A DNA stretch of 44,988 nucleotides from Bacillota bacterium (GTDB taxonomy: Bacteria > Bacillota > Dethiobacteria > Dethiobacterales > Dethiobacteraceae): assembly GCA_012521405.1 (NCBI GenBank), contig JAAYMK010000076.1, forward strand, positions 1 through 44,988, read 5' to 3'. The translations under genes were made by a program, and so were the position numbers. Positions 17,350 to 26,365 of this stretch are shown here, piece after piece. Under the pieces are notes generated by a model. It was given only the letters and a program-made list of their open reading frames with translations, had not been told where the DNA came from and ran no database searches. Every line of letters starts with the position of its first letter. The stretch's first letter is position 1.

Positions 17350-19791
17350 TTATCGCTCAACCTGGCCTAAATTAAGCTGATGTCCACCCAAAAGTCTAGC
17401 AGTTTGCGGATCAAAAGTAGTAATAATCAATTGTTTTGTTTGCGCAAATTCTTGTAGAACTTCAGCCGCCGCTTTTTTTCTTTCCGGATCTAAATCAATG
17501 AGGGGATCATCCATGATCATAAAACCTTCTTCCTTTTGCAGCAAACATTGTGCCATGGCTAAGCGCAAAGCCAAAGCCACACCGCTAACAGTCCCACAAG
17601 AGAGTAATTCCAGCGGCAAGGGCGTTGTTCCGGTTTCTAGAGCAATACCTTCAGGTAACGCTCCCTGCATCTGTACATGTTTGTAACGATATCCCGTCAA
17701 CGGCGCCAGATTTTGCACAAACTGCTCCCGGAGGGGAGAAAAAGTATCTGCATCCAATTCTTCTTTCAATAAATAATATTCTTCCGCCACCACACGCAAG
17801 GCTTTTGCTTCTGCTTTTAACGCTTGTAGATTTTTCTCGGCCATTTGCAAAGCCTGTTCAATTTCTTCCGGTGATTCTTCCGGCATATTACTTTCTGCCC
17901 GGATTTTATTTTCTCGCGCGTGCAACAGCTGCTGCCACAGCATTTCTTTTTCTGCGCGAATTTTTGCTAATTCCTGCAGGAAAGCTTCGGCGCTTTTATA
18001 TTCTTGAGGCAAGGGCGCCAAGTGCTCCAGGGTTTCCCGGATGTTTTTGGCAGCACTTTTTAATTCCACCATCGCTTCCAATAAATTATCCAGGCTTTCA
18101 TATTCATCCTGCCAGGCTTTAAGTTGTAGTTGTAATTCTTCTCTTTCCGTAGACATTTCTTTTAACTGCATTTCTTCCCTGAGGAGGTCAGTTTTAATCT
18201 CTACCAGGTCACGCACTAATTTTTCTTCACCCGCTTGTTTAATTTCTGCTTCCAGATCGGGAAAAGCATGGCCTTGTAAAGTTTCTTCCAACTGCTTGCA
18301 CAAAGCTTCGCCTTTTATTTTTAACGCAGCGATTTTTTGCTTGAGATAACGTGCTTCTTCTACTCCGGTTACTCCTAAATTTTTTAGCTGTTTTTCCAGT
18401 TCATTGGTCAATATTTCCATTTGCCCTAGCATTACTTCCACATCTTTTTCTCCTGACTGCACAATGACACTCCAATCCTCTGTTTCCAGGCCAAAAAGCC
18501 CCTGGGCGGAAAAAATATTTTCTCCTTGAACCTGTCGGACGTTTTCTTTTGCCAGGGCAGAACGTATTTTTACCTCCAGCTCATTTTTGGTGTAAAATTT
18601 TATTTTTAATTTCATGCCGCTGATTTCAGCTTTTAGCCCGGCAAGCTGCTTTGCTTGCTGCTCTAACTCCTCTACCACTTCATTAGTTACCGGGGGCAGC
18701 TCATTAAGTTCTGTATTTATTTCCTTTAGCCGGTCACTAAGCGCCTTAGCGTCCTTGTATATTTGTCGCTTCTTCCTTATTTCCAATTCCTTTTCTGCTT
18801 GCTGCAGCTCTTGTGTTAAATTTTCCCTTCTTTTTTCCAGTTCCTTTATTTTCTCCTCTAAATTTTTTAACCGTTCAGCTTTTTGCGGCCACTGCTGCAT
18901 CACAGTTTTTAATTGTTCCAACTTTAGATTGCAGGTCTCAAGTTGCGGCTCCAGTGCAATTCTTTGTTGCATCTCATTTTCCAATTTTCCCATCAATTTT
19001 TCTTTCTCGGTAATTAAATTATAAGCTTTTTCTACTTCCTGTAACTGTGAAATGGCCTTTGCTAAATTATCTTCCGCCATCCTGGTTTCCTGCAACTTTT
19101 GCTGCAGCAAGCGCACTGCATAATATTGTGCCAAAATTTTACCTACATTTCGCCGGTGGGGATTATCTATATCCCGTCCACCCCGCGGGGTGTCTCTCTC
19201 CAGGTCCCAGTTACTTTCCAGCTCTTTCTTTTTTTCTTCCAGTTTCTGCGCCAATTTCTCCAGGGAAATTCCGGCGCCTTGTAACACTACAGCCCGCAGC
19301 ATGTCTGTCACCGTACCCAAGGCCTCTTGATCTGCTTTGATGCGCTCAAACGTGTAAACCAGCTCGTCCTGCCGTGCCAGAAAAATTTTTTCATAAGTGC
19401 CCCTGCCAAAACGCAGCAACGTGGAAAGTTTTTGCTGGATGGCGGCTTCCTCAACTATTTCTGTCCCGTGTGGCGTACAAAGGCAGGCTTTTTTTTCTGC
19501 ACCCCAAGCACAATAAAGTTGCCAAATTTCGTTTTTGCCGTCCACCAATTCCACCGTTACCCTGGCTGTATCACCATCCGGATAGGGCAGGTAAGGGAAA
19601 ATGACGTTTTTCCAGTCTTGTGAGTTGCGCTTGACGCTTGGGGGAATAAATAGAGCCGCATAAATGGCATTAACCAGCGTTGTTTTACCGGCTTCATTGG
19701 GCCCCACAACCACATTCAACCCGGGTGCAAATTGACAAAGCAGGCGGGAAAAGGCGCCAAAGGGTTCCAGCAGTATTTTTCCTAAGCGCAC
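17350..19791 (-). CDS. yhaN: SbcC/Rad50-like coiled-coil ATPase (YhaN type)
   Basis: This is an SMC-like ATPase of 813 residues that works with the nuclease encoded just upstream. The N-terminal Walker A is GPNEAGKTTLVNAIYAALF (about 31-49), the long middle (about 210-690) is heptad-rich coiled coil in two arms, and the C-terminus has the signature LSCGTVSGVALALRLAMA and Walker B FMIMDDPLIDLD, then TFDPQTARLL. No CxxC zinc hook is visible at the coiled-coil apex, which separates it from SbcC/Rad50 and fits the YhaN subfamily of Firmicutes. The start is a GTG at 19791 that directly abuts the TAA of the nuclease gene; GGAGGTG nine bases upstream lies in that gene. Function in DNA-end processing is inferred from the family. 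Confidence 0.88.
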   Translation of the reverse strand: MRLGKILLEPFGAFSRLLCQFAPGLNVVVGPNEAGKTTLVNAIYAALFIPPSVKRNSQDWKNVIFPYLPYPDGDTARVTVELVDGKNEIWQLYCAWGAEKKACLCTPHGTEIVEEAAIQQKLSTLLRFGRGTYEKIFLARQDELVYTFERIKADQEALGTVTDMLRAVVLQGAGISLEKLAQKLEEKKKELESNWDLERDTPRGGRDIDNPHRRNVGKILAQYYAVRLLQQKLQETRMAEDNLAKAISQLQEVEKAYNLITEKEKLMGKLENEMQQRIALEPQLETCNLKLEQLKTVMQQWPQKAERLKNLEEKIKELEKRRENLTQELQQAEKELEIRKKRQIYKDAKALSDRLKEINTELNELPPVTNEVVEELEQQAKQLAGLKAEISGMKLKIKFYTKNELEVKIRSALAKENVRQVQGENIFSAQGLFGLETEDWSVIVQSGEKDVEVMLGQMEILTNELEKQLKNLGVTGVEEARYLKQKIAALKIKGEALCKQLEETLQGHAFPDLEAEIKQAGEEKLVRDLVEIKTDLLREEMQLKEMSTEREELQLQLKAWQDEYESLDNLLEAMVELKSAAKNIRETLEHLAPLPQEYKSAEAFLQELAKIRAEKEMLWQQLLHARENKIRAESNMPEESPEEIEQALQMAEKNLQALKAEAKALRVVAEEYYLLKEELDADTFSPLREQFVQNLAPLTGYRYKHVQMQGALPEGIALETGTTPLPLELLSCGTVSGVALALRLAMAQCLLQKEEGFMIMDDPLIDLDPERKKAAAEVLQEFAQTKQLIITTFDPQTARLLGGHQLNLGQVER

Positions 19792-20910
19792 TTACTTTTT
19801 CACCTCCTGCAACAACGTATAGGCCAGTTGTAAAGCTTTTCTGTCCTTTCTTTTTGCCAGTCGCTCCAGGAGAAGATAAGGAAAAGATCCTTCCGGAAAA
19901 ATTTCCGCAATTGTCTTTTCAGTAATTTCCATCTGCAACAACGTATCGTCCCACTCCAGATAAAAAAGTTTTTCTTGCAACTGATCCCGCCAGTATATAC
20001 GCTTTGCAAAGTCTTCACGTGCCAGAATTCCTTGCAGTTTCAGCCTGACTAAAGTATGACCGCCGTCCTCTGACAGTGCTTGCAAGATTTCTTCCATCTC
20101 CTCGCCGGAGCTTATGTTTTTTTCCAGGTCAAGAAAACGATAAATTCCTGTGGTCACCGCTTTTCCTGTCACATTCCCGCCTTCGTCCACTTGTACAAGC
20201 CAAGCTGAACCTTCATGCCGGCAGTCGAACCCGTCCGGTTCCGGGGTGCCGCAATAGGCAAAAGGTCTATTAATAAACCGGTCCCTGGCGGGAATACGCA
20301 CATGGGTATGTCCGAAAAACCAAAAATTAAGACCTGTGGCAAGCAGTATTTCTTCCGTCACCGGATAGTATTGTTGCGCAAAATCCGGAGAATAGCCTTC
20401 CACAGTGCCATGGGCTATCCCTAAATGCCAACGGGCAGGAGGTCTATCCGGCAGAGCAAAAATCCAGCCAAGGGAGTGTTCGGAAGAATGTTTGGCATAA
20501 CAGGGGGCCGGATAAAGCGCCACCTCCAAACCGTATTCCGTTAATAGCTGCGGCTTGGTTTCAAAAAGCAAAACTGTGTTGTCGTCAGCATAAGCACAAA
20601 ATCTTTCCCAAAGGAAACTGCCGGTATGGTAATAATCGTGATTTCCCGGCAGCACCGCACAAACTCCGTGAAAACGGGAAAGCAGTTTTGCCACCCGTAA
20701 AATCTGTTCTTCTTTAATTTTAAGCCGCTCAAAAAGGTCTCCAGCCACCACAAATAATTGGCACTCCTCTTCATTGGCCATGGCTACCATTTGCTCTAGC
20801 ACCCGAAAACGAGCCTCAACCAACTCCTGCCTGACATCCTCTGGATAGCCCCTATTGGTGTATTGCCTACCTATATGTAAATCTCCGGTATGAAAGACTT
20901 TTAAAACCAT
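19792..20910 (-). CDS. yhaO: DNA repair exonuclease, metallophosphoesterase (SbcD/YhaO type)
   Basis: This is a calcineurin-like phosphoesterase with the full set of metal motifs: HTGDLHIGR (D and H), VVAGDLFE (GDxxE-type), PGNHDYY (GNHD) and GHTHVR (GHTH). The arrangement and about 372 residues match SbcD/YhaO-type nucleases, with a C-terminal capping region after about residue 260. The start is placed at ATG 20910, where GGTGGAG lies six bases upstream; the frame is open 13 codons further but lacks a ribosome site. It forms a two-gene operon with the coiled-coil ATPase, whose GTG abuts its stop codon. Nuclease polarity and DNA substrate cannot be judged from sequence. Confidence 0.9.
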   Translation of the reverse strand: MVLKVFHTGDLHIGRQYTNRGYPEDVRQELVEARFRVLEQMVAMANEEECQLFVVAGDLFERLKIKEEQILRVAKLLSRFHGVCAVLPGNHDYYHTGSFLWERFCAYADDNTVLLFETKPQLLTEYGLEVALYPAPCYAKHSSEHSLGWIFALPDRPPARWHLGIAHGTVEGYSPDFAQQYYPVTEEILLATGLNFWFFGHTHVRIPARDRFINRPFAYCGTPEPDGFDCRHEGSAWLVQVDEGGNVTGKAVTTGIYRFLDLEKNISSGEEMEEILQALSEDGGHTLVRLKLQGILAREDFAKRIYWRDQLQEKLFYLEWDDTLLQMEITEKTIAEIFPEGSFPYLLLERLAKRKDRKALQLAYTLLQEVKK

Positions 20911-20984
20911 AATTAACTCCACCTTATACTTTCTAGGATAGGGTTGCACCTGAAGATTGTAAATATTTCCTGCTTTTCCGGCAT

Positions 20985-21016
20985 AAAAAAGCAGGTGCCG
21001 CCTGTAGGCACCTGCT
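20985..21016 (-). terminator. Terminator of the alcohol dehydrogenase gene
   Basis: A perfect 10-base stem (AGCAGGTGCC 20990-20999 with GGCACCTGCT 21007-21016) with a 7-base loop is followed on the minus strand by six T. It lies about 90 bases after the stop codon at 21107. Confidence 0.9.
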
Positions 21017-21106
21017 ACTTTTGCCTTCCCTAGTACCTACATATACATGAACATGCTGTTTCCCAGTGCAGCTTGTCACGATAAGAGGTACAAATCCCAT
21101 CTACTT

Positions 21107-22261
21107 TTAGGCTTCTTCATAGGCGCGATGGAGCAGTTCTAAAATAGTTTCTTTGGGGGTTTCTTTGGGAATGAAAGGATAAGTATCATCTTTGGTAGCT
21201 TGTTCAGCCACTTTTTCCAGTACGTCTTTTTCTATGCCGAGTTCTTTCATGGTGGGAATACCGATTTCTTTAGATAAAGCTCTCACCGCATCGGCCACAA
21301 TCTTACCTGCTTCTTCCGGTGACTTGCCTTCCACATCCAGCTCCATAGCTCTAGCCATAACTTTAATTTTATCCGGCATAACATCAGAGATATACTCAAT
21401 AACATAAGGAGTAGCTATGGCACAAGCGATACCATGCGAGATGTGGCAGATGGCACCCATGGAGTGAGCAATTGAATGACCCAAATGCAAAACTGTATTT
21501 TCAAAAGCCATACCTGCAATGGTGGCAGCAAAACTCAAATTGGTCCGCGCTTCAAGGTTGCTGCCGTCTTTTACTGCGATGGGCAGGTATTTGTATACCA
21601 AGGAAATAACTTTTTCCGCCAGCATATCTCCCATGGGGTTAGCCAAAATGGTTGTCATTGATTCTACCCCGTGAGCAAAGGTATCCATGCCGGTAATGGC
21701 TGTGGACTTGGGTGAAAGCCCCAAAGTGAAATCGGGATCAATAATGGCTAAATCGGGTAAGCAAGGCGGTCCAATAACCCCACCTTTAACGCCTCTCTTG
21801 GTATCGGTAATGACGCTGACGGAGTTGGCTTCACTACCGGTACCGGCCGTTGTGGGCAACAGAATCAATTTCTTACCGGGGTTCATTTTAATGCTTTTAT
21901 CCAGGTAACGCGTAATGGGAGAGGGATTACCTAACAGAACGTTAATAGCTTTTGCGGTATCCTGTGCGCTCCCGCCGCCGATGCCGATAATGCCATCCAC
22001 ATTCTCTTTTTTCGCCAAATCTGCGCCCCGTTCTACAATCACATCGGGGGGATCGGGCTCTACTTCTTCAAAGCGGACAACTTCAATGCCCTCTTTAAGT
22101 AGGGTGTCTACAACCTTATCAGCAATTCCGCTTTTTTTGATAAACTGCCCGTGCACAACAAGAACTTTTTTACACCCCAGCTCCTTGACCTTTTCGCCGG
22201 TTTGTTGCGAAGCACCGCTGCCAAACACAATTTTCGGCGTTGAATTGAGGGTGAAAACCAT
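21107..22261 (-). CDS. Iron-containing alcohol dehydrogenase
   Basis: A group III NAD(P)-dependent dehydrogenase, interconverting an alcohol and an aldehyde or ketone. The nucleotide-binding GIIGIGGGSAQDTAKAI (about 90-106) and PTTAGTGSEA are in the first domain. The iron ligands are visible as D193 and H197 (GMDTFAHGVES) and H262 and H276 (LGHSIAHSMGAICHISHG), with the first pair four apart and the second pair fourteen apart as in FucO. 384 residues is standard. The ATG at 22261 has AAGGAG nine bases ahead. It appears monocistronic, with a promoter 250 bases upstream and an unusual leader. Fermentative ethanol, butanol or 1,3-propanediol metabolism are all possible; the substrate cannot be assigned. 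Confidence 0.94.
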   Translation of the reverse strand: MVFTLNSTPKIVFGSGASQQTGEKVKELGCKKVLVVHGQFIKKSGIADKVVDTLLKEGIEVVRFEEVEPDPPDVIVERGADLAKKENVDGIIGIGGGSAQDTAKAINVLLGNPSPITRYLDKSIKMNPGKKLILLPTTAGTGSEANSVSVITDTKRGVKGGVIGPPCLPDLAIIDPDFTLGLSPKSTAITGMDTFAHGVESMTTILANPMGDMLAEKVISLVYKYLPIAVKDGSNLEARTNLSFAATIAGMAFENTVLHLGHSIAHSMGAICHISHGIACAIATPYVIEYISDVMPDKIKVMARAMELDVEGKSPEEAGKIVADAVRALSKEIGIPTMKELGIEKDVLEKVAEQATKDDTYPFIPKETPKETILELLHRAYEEA

Positions 22262-22588
22262 GTAACCGCTCCTTTCTTTTTCTTATTATTTTTGCTTTTC
22301 TTACTATTTTTTACAAGGCACCTCCCAAATTTGCGCCTGTTACCGCATCGGGCACTCCCTGCTCTCTTCGAACTTACATGCCGGGGTCTTGGAGCTCTCG
22401 AAGAAATTTATGTAAGGCAGTGTCCAAAATTGCGCAGACAGGCAAACCCTGTAAACATTGAAGCTATAAGATTTTACAAAGGGCTAAGAAGCATTATTAT
22501 ACAACTACATGATATATTAACATTATTTGTTTTGTCAATATTCTTGCCTCTTTTCCCTTCTTGGTTTGCACACAAGCCCCAACCACTT
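22262..22588 (-). other. 327-base gap: structured leader candidate or gene relic
   Basis: This gap has no convincing gene. It contains an enclosing imperfect helix (22330-22340 with 22438-22446) around two 7-base inverted repeats that interlock: 22365-22371 pairs with 22398-22404, and 22373-22379 pairs with 22410-22416, an order that would fold as a pseudoknot. Two near-copies of the word CCAAAwTTGCGC occur at 22324-22335 and 22424-22435. On the plus strand one frame reads an acetyltransferase-like snippet (NIEAIRFYK), which may be chance or a decayed gene. If transcribed from the promoter at 22511-22538 it would be a 240-base 5' leader of the dehydrogenase mRNA. Confidence 0.4.
22511..22538 (-). 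promoter_or_regulatory. Likely sigma-A promoter of the alcohol dehydrogenase
   Basis: On the minus strand TTGACA (22533-22538) and TATATC (22511-22516) are 16 bases apart. The predicted start of transcription is near 22505, about 245 bases before the start codon at 22261, so the mRNA would have a long leader. Confidence 0.5.
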
Positions 22589-23359
22589 TTACCAGATAAT
22601 TTCCGGCGGGTATTCGCTGCCCACCAGTCTAATTTCCGCCTCCCGACATTTGTATTCTCGTGCAGCTTTAACTACCACATCTTTTATTTCCCGGTGTTCC
22701 TCATCATATTGAAAATGGGCAATTCTTCTGGCAATCCTTAAGAGACTTTTTAAACGCTTTTCTCTACTCATTTGCAGGTAATCAATATTTAAAACATCCA
22801 CGTACTGTAAAGCAATTTGCTCTATATAAATGAAATCATCATTCATAATTTTTAACCAACGCGAAAAATTATTTTCCGTCATCAATTCAAAGACGGCCTT
22901 TTGAAACCGGGCTTGGAACAAACGGATTATGGCTATGGTTTCATCCCAGATTACCCTGCTGTCAAAGGCATTATTTCCCACTTGTTTTTGTTTTGACAAA
23001 TGACGGATCCTCAGCTCTATCAATTTGTTTAAAGCCAACATGAGAAAAAACATTTCCGGATACAGATAATAACATTGATAATACACATTATGTTTGGGCG
23101 TAATGAGGGCAAGATGTTTCATCAGTTCTTCAGTCATGCCGTTATTTTTCAGCTCAACTTCCCTCTTGCCCTGCATGGCCTGTCTAAGATGATAACATAA
23201 AGCTAAAACACGTGTTGCCAAATCGTGGTACTGCTGGTACTGTTCAGTAAATTCATTAATCGTGATTGTATGTAAAGCCTGAATCAATTTGCCTAAATCA
23301 TAATAATCCCCGCTGATACAGACACCGGCCAAATTTTTCGTGTTAGTTATTTTTAACAT
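22589..23359 (-). CDS. DUF6904-like protein of unknown function
   Basis: A 256-residue protein without signal peptide or membrane segments. The opening, MLKITNTKNLAGVCISGDYYDLGKLIQALH, resembles the conserved start of DUF6904 family proteins (short beta strand, GV-x-ISGDY-x-DL), which are common in Firmicutes and uncharacterised. The rest is predicted mostly helical, with aromatic and basic segments (YYQCYYLYPEMFFLMLALNKLIELRIRHL) and a C-terminal short beta element. The ATG at 23359 has AGAGGTG nine bases ahead. It is divergent from the SLH protein gene and has no operon partner. The family assignment is from memory of the N-terminal motif and is tentative; the coding call is firm. Confidence 0.8.
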   Translation of the reverse strand: MLKITNTKNLAGVCISGDYYDLGKLIQALHTITINEFTEQYQQYHDLATRVLALCYHLRQAMQGKREVELKNNGMTEELMKHLALITPKHNVYYQCYYLYPEMFFLMLALNKLIELRIRHLSKQKQVGNNAFDSRVIWDETIAIIRLFQARFQKAVFELMTENNFSRWLKIMNDDFIYIEQIALQYVDVLNIDYLQMSREKRLKSLLRIARRIAHFQYDEEHREIKDVVVKAAREYKCREAEIRLVGSEYPPEIIW

Positions 23360-23497
23360 TACGGCACCTCTTATTTGGTTTTATAGTAAATTCGGCTTAC
23401 CGGCATAGAAACCCTTTCCGTTATTTCTACTATAATAAAATCTTTGACCGTTTGCGCCAAAATTGGTTAAATATTCTTCATCCAGGCAGGAATTATG

Positions 23498-23526
23498 TTG
23501 AAAAAAGGATAATTAATTAGTAAATA
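23498..23526 (+). promoter_or_regulatory. Possible promoter of the SLH protein gene
   Basis: TTGAAA (23498-23503) and TAAATA (23521-23526) are 17 bases apart and end about 40 bases before the start codon at 23568. Matches are moderate (five and four of six) in an AT-rich region. Confidence 0.35.
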
Positions 23527-23567
23527 TTTGCACAAATTTGATCCGACTATTAACAAGGAGTGGTTAG

Positions 23568-26165
23568 ATGTCAAGCTGCAAACGGTCAGGTATTTTACTA
23601 CTTATCTTTTTATTTTTGTTTTGTTCAGGGAATGTTTTAGCTCAAGGGTTATCACCTTTCCGTGATGTGCCGGATTCTCACTGGGCTTTGCCACATATTA
23701 TGAAAATGGCATTGCGTGGAGTAATTACCGGTTATGGTGATAATACTTTTAAACCTGACAATTCAGTAACTCAATTGGAAGCTGCAACCATGGCCGTCCG
23801 TGCCATGGGTTTACAAAGTGAAACGGAAAGAAGCGATATAAATCTTGATGTCAGTCATTACGCTCTGCCTACCTCTTGGAATGCGGCAGGCTATGTAAAA
23901 GTTGCCTTGGCAAAAGGCATTATTGATTCCACAAATTTCTCACCACATAGTGCCGCCAGTAGGGCTTGGGTGGCTCAACTGGTAATCCGTATGATCGACG
24001 CTGAAGACGAATTAGAAATAACCGCCTCTACTAATTTTGCTGACGACAGCTCCATTCCAAGCTGGGCCAAAAGCTATGTGGCATTGGCGGTGGAAAAAGG
24101 CATTATTACCGGCATTGAAAACTTATCCGGCGGTTATAGTTTTGTTCCCCATAATCCGGTGAAAAGATCCGAACTGGCCGCCATGATCAGCAGGTCTGAC
24201 CGTTACATGAATAATGTTAAGGGGCAACTGCCTATAGCTGAAGTTGTCTCCGTGGGCTTCAACACCCTAACGTTAAAGCAAACCGGCCAGACAGAAAAAA
24301 CTTACCAGACAACTTCCCGCACGGCTGTTTTTGACGTTGATGCCAAACGGAGTACCATGAGCCGGCTGCAAGCAGGCGATTTAATTCGTTACTATGCCAA
24401 TGAGCAGGATGTTTTAGTTTTTGTGGAACAGTTGAATAAAAAACATTATGAAACGCAAGAAGCCTTAACCGGCACGGTGGTCCAGCATTTCCCGAACGAC
24501 CATATCCTGACCATTCAAAGCAGCGACGGAAAATTATACACCTACCCTTATGTTAAAGGACTCCTCTCCGACGCCCTCCAGGTGGGCGATGTGGTGACCA
24601 TTACCGTTAAAAATAACGTCATAACCTCTGTGCGGCTGGACGAGCAAACCGGTGAACTGATCCGGGGCAATATTTTTTCCCTGGATTTAGATAAAAACAT
24701 TTTGACCCTGGAAGCTGACGGCCGTTATGCCTCTTACCTCATCTCCGCCAATGTCAGTGTAAACTATGGTGGCATACGTTTCCCCACCATTAAAGATTTG
24801 GCCCAGGGCGATGAAGTTGAAATTACGGTGGAAAATGACAAAGTTACAGTCATTACCCTCATCAAGCCGCTTGACAAAAAGTCATTTAGCGGTAAGATTG
24901 TTGCCATTTCTGCCACGGAACAAGTTGTAACCATCCGCACCGAGGATAATAAATTAATTGCCCTGGAAATACCTACGGGCGCTGACATTACCATTGGCGG
25001 GATACTAAACCCCCTCTTTAGCGATTTAAAAGTGGATGATTATGTTGACATTACCGTTGAAGACAATGTAGTGGTGTCATTGGCGGTAACAAACAGGGGC
25101 TATAAAACAGAAGTTACCGGTAAAGTAGAAGCTTTAAATATTTCCACCATGGTAATTGTGCTGGAAGACGAACAGGGAGATTTACATTCATATCGCATTG
25201 ACGATAATGTTTATCTCGACTTAAATAAAACAAGTCCCAAATTAACTGATATAAAAGTAGGCATGACTGTGACGCTCAAGCTGGAGGATAATATAGTTTA
25301 TGAGATTAATTTACAAAATAAAATTCAAGGTGAAATTGAGCAAATTGACAGTCAGCGCGCTATTATTACGGTCAAAACAGATAGCGGTAGGAAAAATTAT
25401 AAAGTGGACAATGCCCTGATTCGCATCTTGGGAGTCACCAATGCCCGTCTCAGAGATTTGGAGGTTGGGCAACAAGTAGTAATAACACTGGTGGAGGGCA
25501 GCGTAGACAGGGTTGACGTTATTACTACAAAAATAAGTACCTTGTCAAGCATTGAAACTAGCGCCAACAGAATCGGTATTAAAGACGGCGCAACAACTGC
25601 CCGCTACTATGTCTATCCCGATACAGCCATTATCCTTAAAGGGGTGAAAAACCCGTCCTTGCGTGATCTCAAAGTTGGTGACACAGTTAAGCTTACCTTT
25701 GTGGGCAGGGAATTACAGCAAATAGAAGTTATTCCTGCACATTTTGGCACCATTACTTCCGTAAGCCAACTGGCGGGCAGAATTGTAGTTCAAACCAATT
25801 CCGGGCCTGTCACAATTAGTTTAAATAATCAAGTTAATGTCTACTCCGACACCAATAAAAAGGTCTCCGTAAGCAGTTTAAAAGAAAATGATTTTGTCAA
25901 AATTATTATGACAGACGCGGGAACAGATATTTACCTGGCAAAAATAATTAAAGGTGAAGTGGTGGCAGTGGATTTTTCCACCAGAACACTCTATATTCTT
26001 GATGAAAAAGAAACCTATAAATGGTTTACCCTTATTGAATCGGTACCTGTGTGGGAAAAAGCTTCCGGATATCAGTTAAATGACCTCGCCTCCGGGACAA
26101 AAGTTGAAGTCTACCTGTTTGATGACCAAATCCATGGTATTTGTGTCATTGAAGCTTTAGGCTAA
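23568..26165 (+). CDS. Secreted S-layer-homology protein with nine beta repeats
   Basis: A cell-envelope protein of 865 residues. Residues 1-25 are a signal peptide ending in VLAQG. Three SLH modules follow (about 28-85, 90-140 and 150-215), each with the F-DV/W-A hallmark (FRDVPDSHWALPHIMKMA; NFADDSSIPSWAKSYVALA), which anchor proteins to pyruvylated secondary wall polymer. From about 220 to the end there are nine repeats of 60-72 residues built on the pattern G-x-V-x-x-I ... T-I/V-x-T ... L-x-D-L-K-V-G-D-x-V-x-I-T-V-E-x-N, likely small beta domains. The ATG at 23568 has AAGGAG nine bases ahead and a strong terminator follows. No enzymatic motif is visible; an adhesin, stalk or S-layer scaffold is likely. 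Confidence 0.92.
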   Translation: MSSCKRSGILLLIFLFLFCSGNVLAQGLSPFRDVPDSHWALPHIMKMALRGVITGYGDNTFKPDNSVTQLEAATMAVRAMGLQSETERSDINLDVSHYALPTSWNAAGYVKVALAKGIIDSTNFSPHSAASRAWVAQLVIRMIDAEDELEITASTNFADDSSIPSWAKSYVALAVEKGIITGIENLSGGYSFVPHNPVKRSELAAMISRSDRYMNNVKGQLPIAEVVSVGFNTLTLKQTGQTEKTYQTTSRTAVFDVDAKRSTMSRLQAGDLIRYYANEQDVLVFVEQLNKKHYETQEALTGTVVQHFPNDHILTIQSSDGKLYTYPYVKGLLSDALQVGDVVTITVKNNVITSVRLDEQTGELIRGNIFSLDLDKNILTLEADGRYASYLISANVSVNYGGIRFPTIKDLAQGDEVEITVENDKVTVITLIKPLDKKSFSGKIVAISATEQVVTIRTEDNKLIALEIPTGADITIGGILNPLFSDLKVDDYVDITVEDNVVVSLAVTNRGYKTEVTGKVEALNISTMVIVLEDEQGDLHSYRIDDNVYLDLNKTSPKLTDIKVGMTVTLKLEDNIVYEINLQNKIQGEIEQIDSQRAIITVKTDSGRKNYKVDNALIRILGVTNARLRDLEVGQQVVITLVEGSVDRVDVITTKISTLSSIETSANRIGIKDGATTARYYVYPDTAIILKGVKNPSLRDLKVGDTVKLTFVGRELQQIEVIPAHFGTITSVSQLAGRIVVQTNSGPVTISLNNQVNVYSDTNKKVSVSSLKENDFVKIIMTDAGTDIYLAKIIKGEVVAVDFSTRTLYILDEKETYKWFTLIESVPVWEKASGYQLNDLASGTKVEVYLFDDQIHGICVIEALG

Positions 26166-26195
26166 AAAAAAGACCCTGTCAGCAGGGTCTTTTTT
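26164..26195 (+). terminator. Terminator of the SLH protein gene
   Basis: AAAAGACCCTG-tcag-CAGGGTCTTTT (26168-26193) flanked by an A-run and a T-run, starting at the stop codon itself. It would work in both directions. Confidence 0.92.
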
Positions 26196-26295
26196 GTGCT
26201 GTTTTTCTCATTAAACTGCTACTCCCTGCCCCCTTTCTAATTTTTATTTTCTGCCGGGTTATTATTTGAATCTCGTTCTTCATTCAAGGATGTGC

Positions 26296-26332
26296 AAAAC
26301 TATAATGTATGTTAAAATTACGATATAGTTTT
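26296..26332. promoter_or_regulatory. Inverted repeat upstream of the ThyA-like gene
   Basis: Perfect 9-base arms AAAACTATA (26296-26304) and TATAGTTTT (26324-26332) are separated by 19 bases and end 33 bases before the start codon at 26366. The left arm overlaps a TATAAT sequence (26301-26306). It could be an operator or a leader hairpin; no convincing -35 was found. Confidence 0.35.
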
Positions 26333-26365
26333 GGTGCTCTAAAAACATAAACTGGAGGATTATGT

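Noticed and set aside
17350-19791. Rad50/SbcC with zinc hook
   Set aside because: No CxxC at the coiled-coil apex and the length is short; the YhaN subfamily fits better.
22292-22741. Plus-strand open frame of 149 codons as a real gene
   Set aside because: No ribosome site, odd composition, overlaps the DUF6904-like gene; only an eight-residue word resembles an acetyltransferase.
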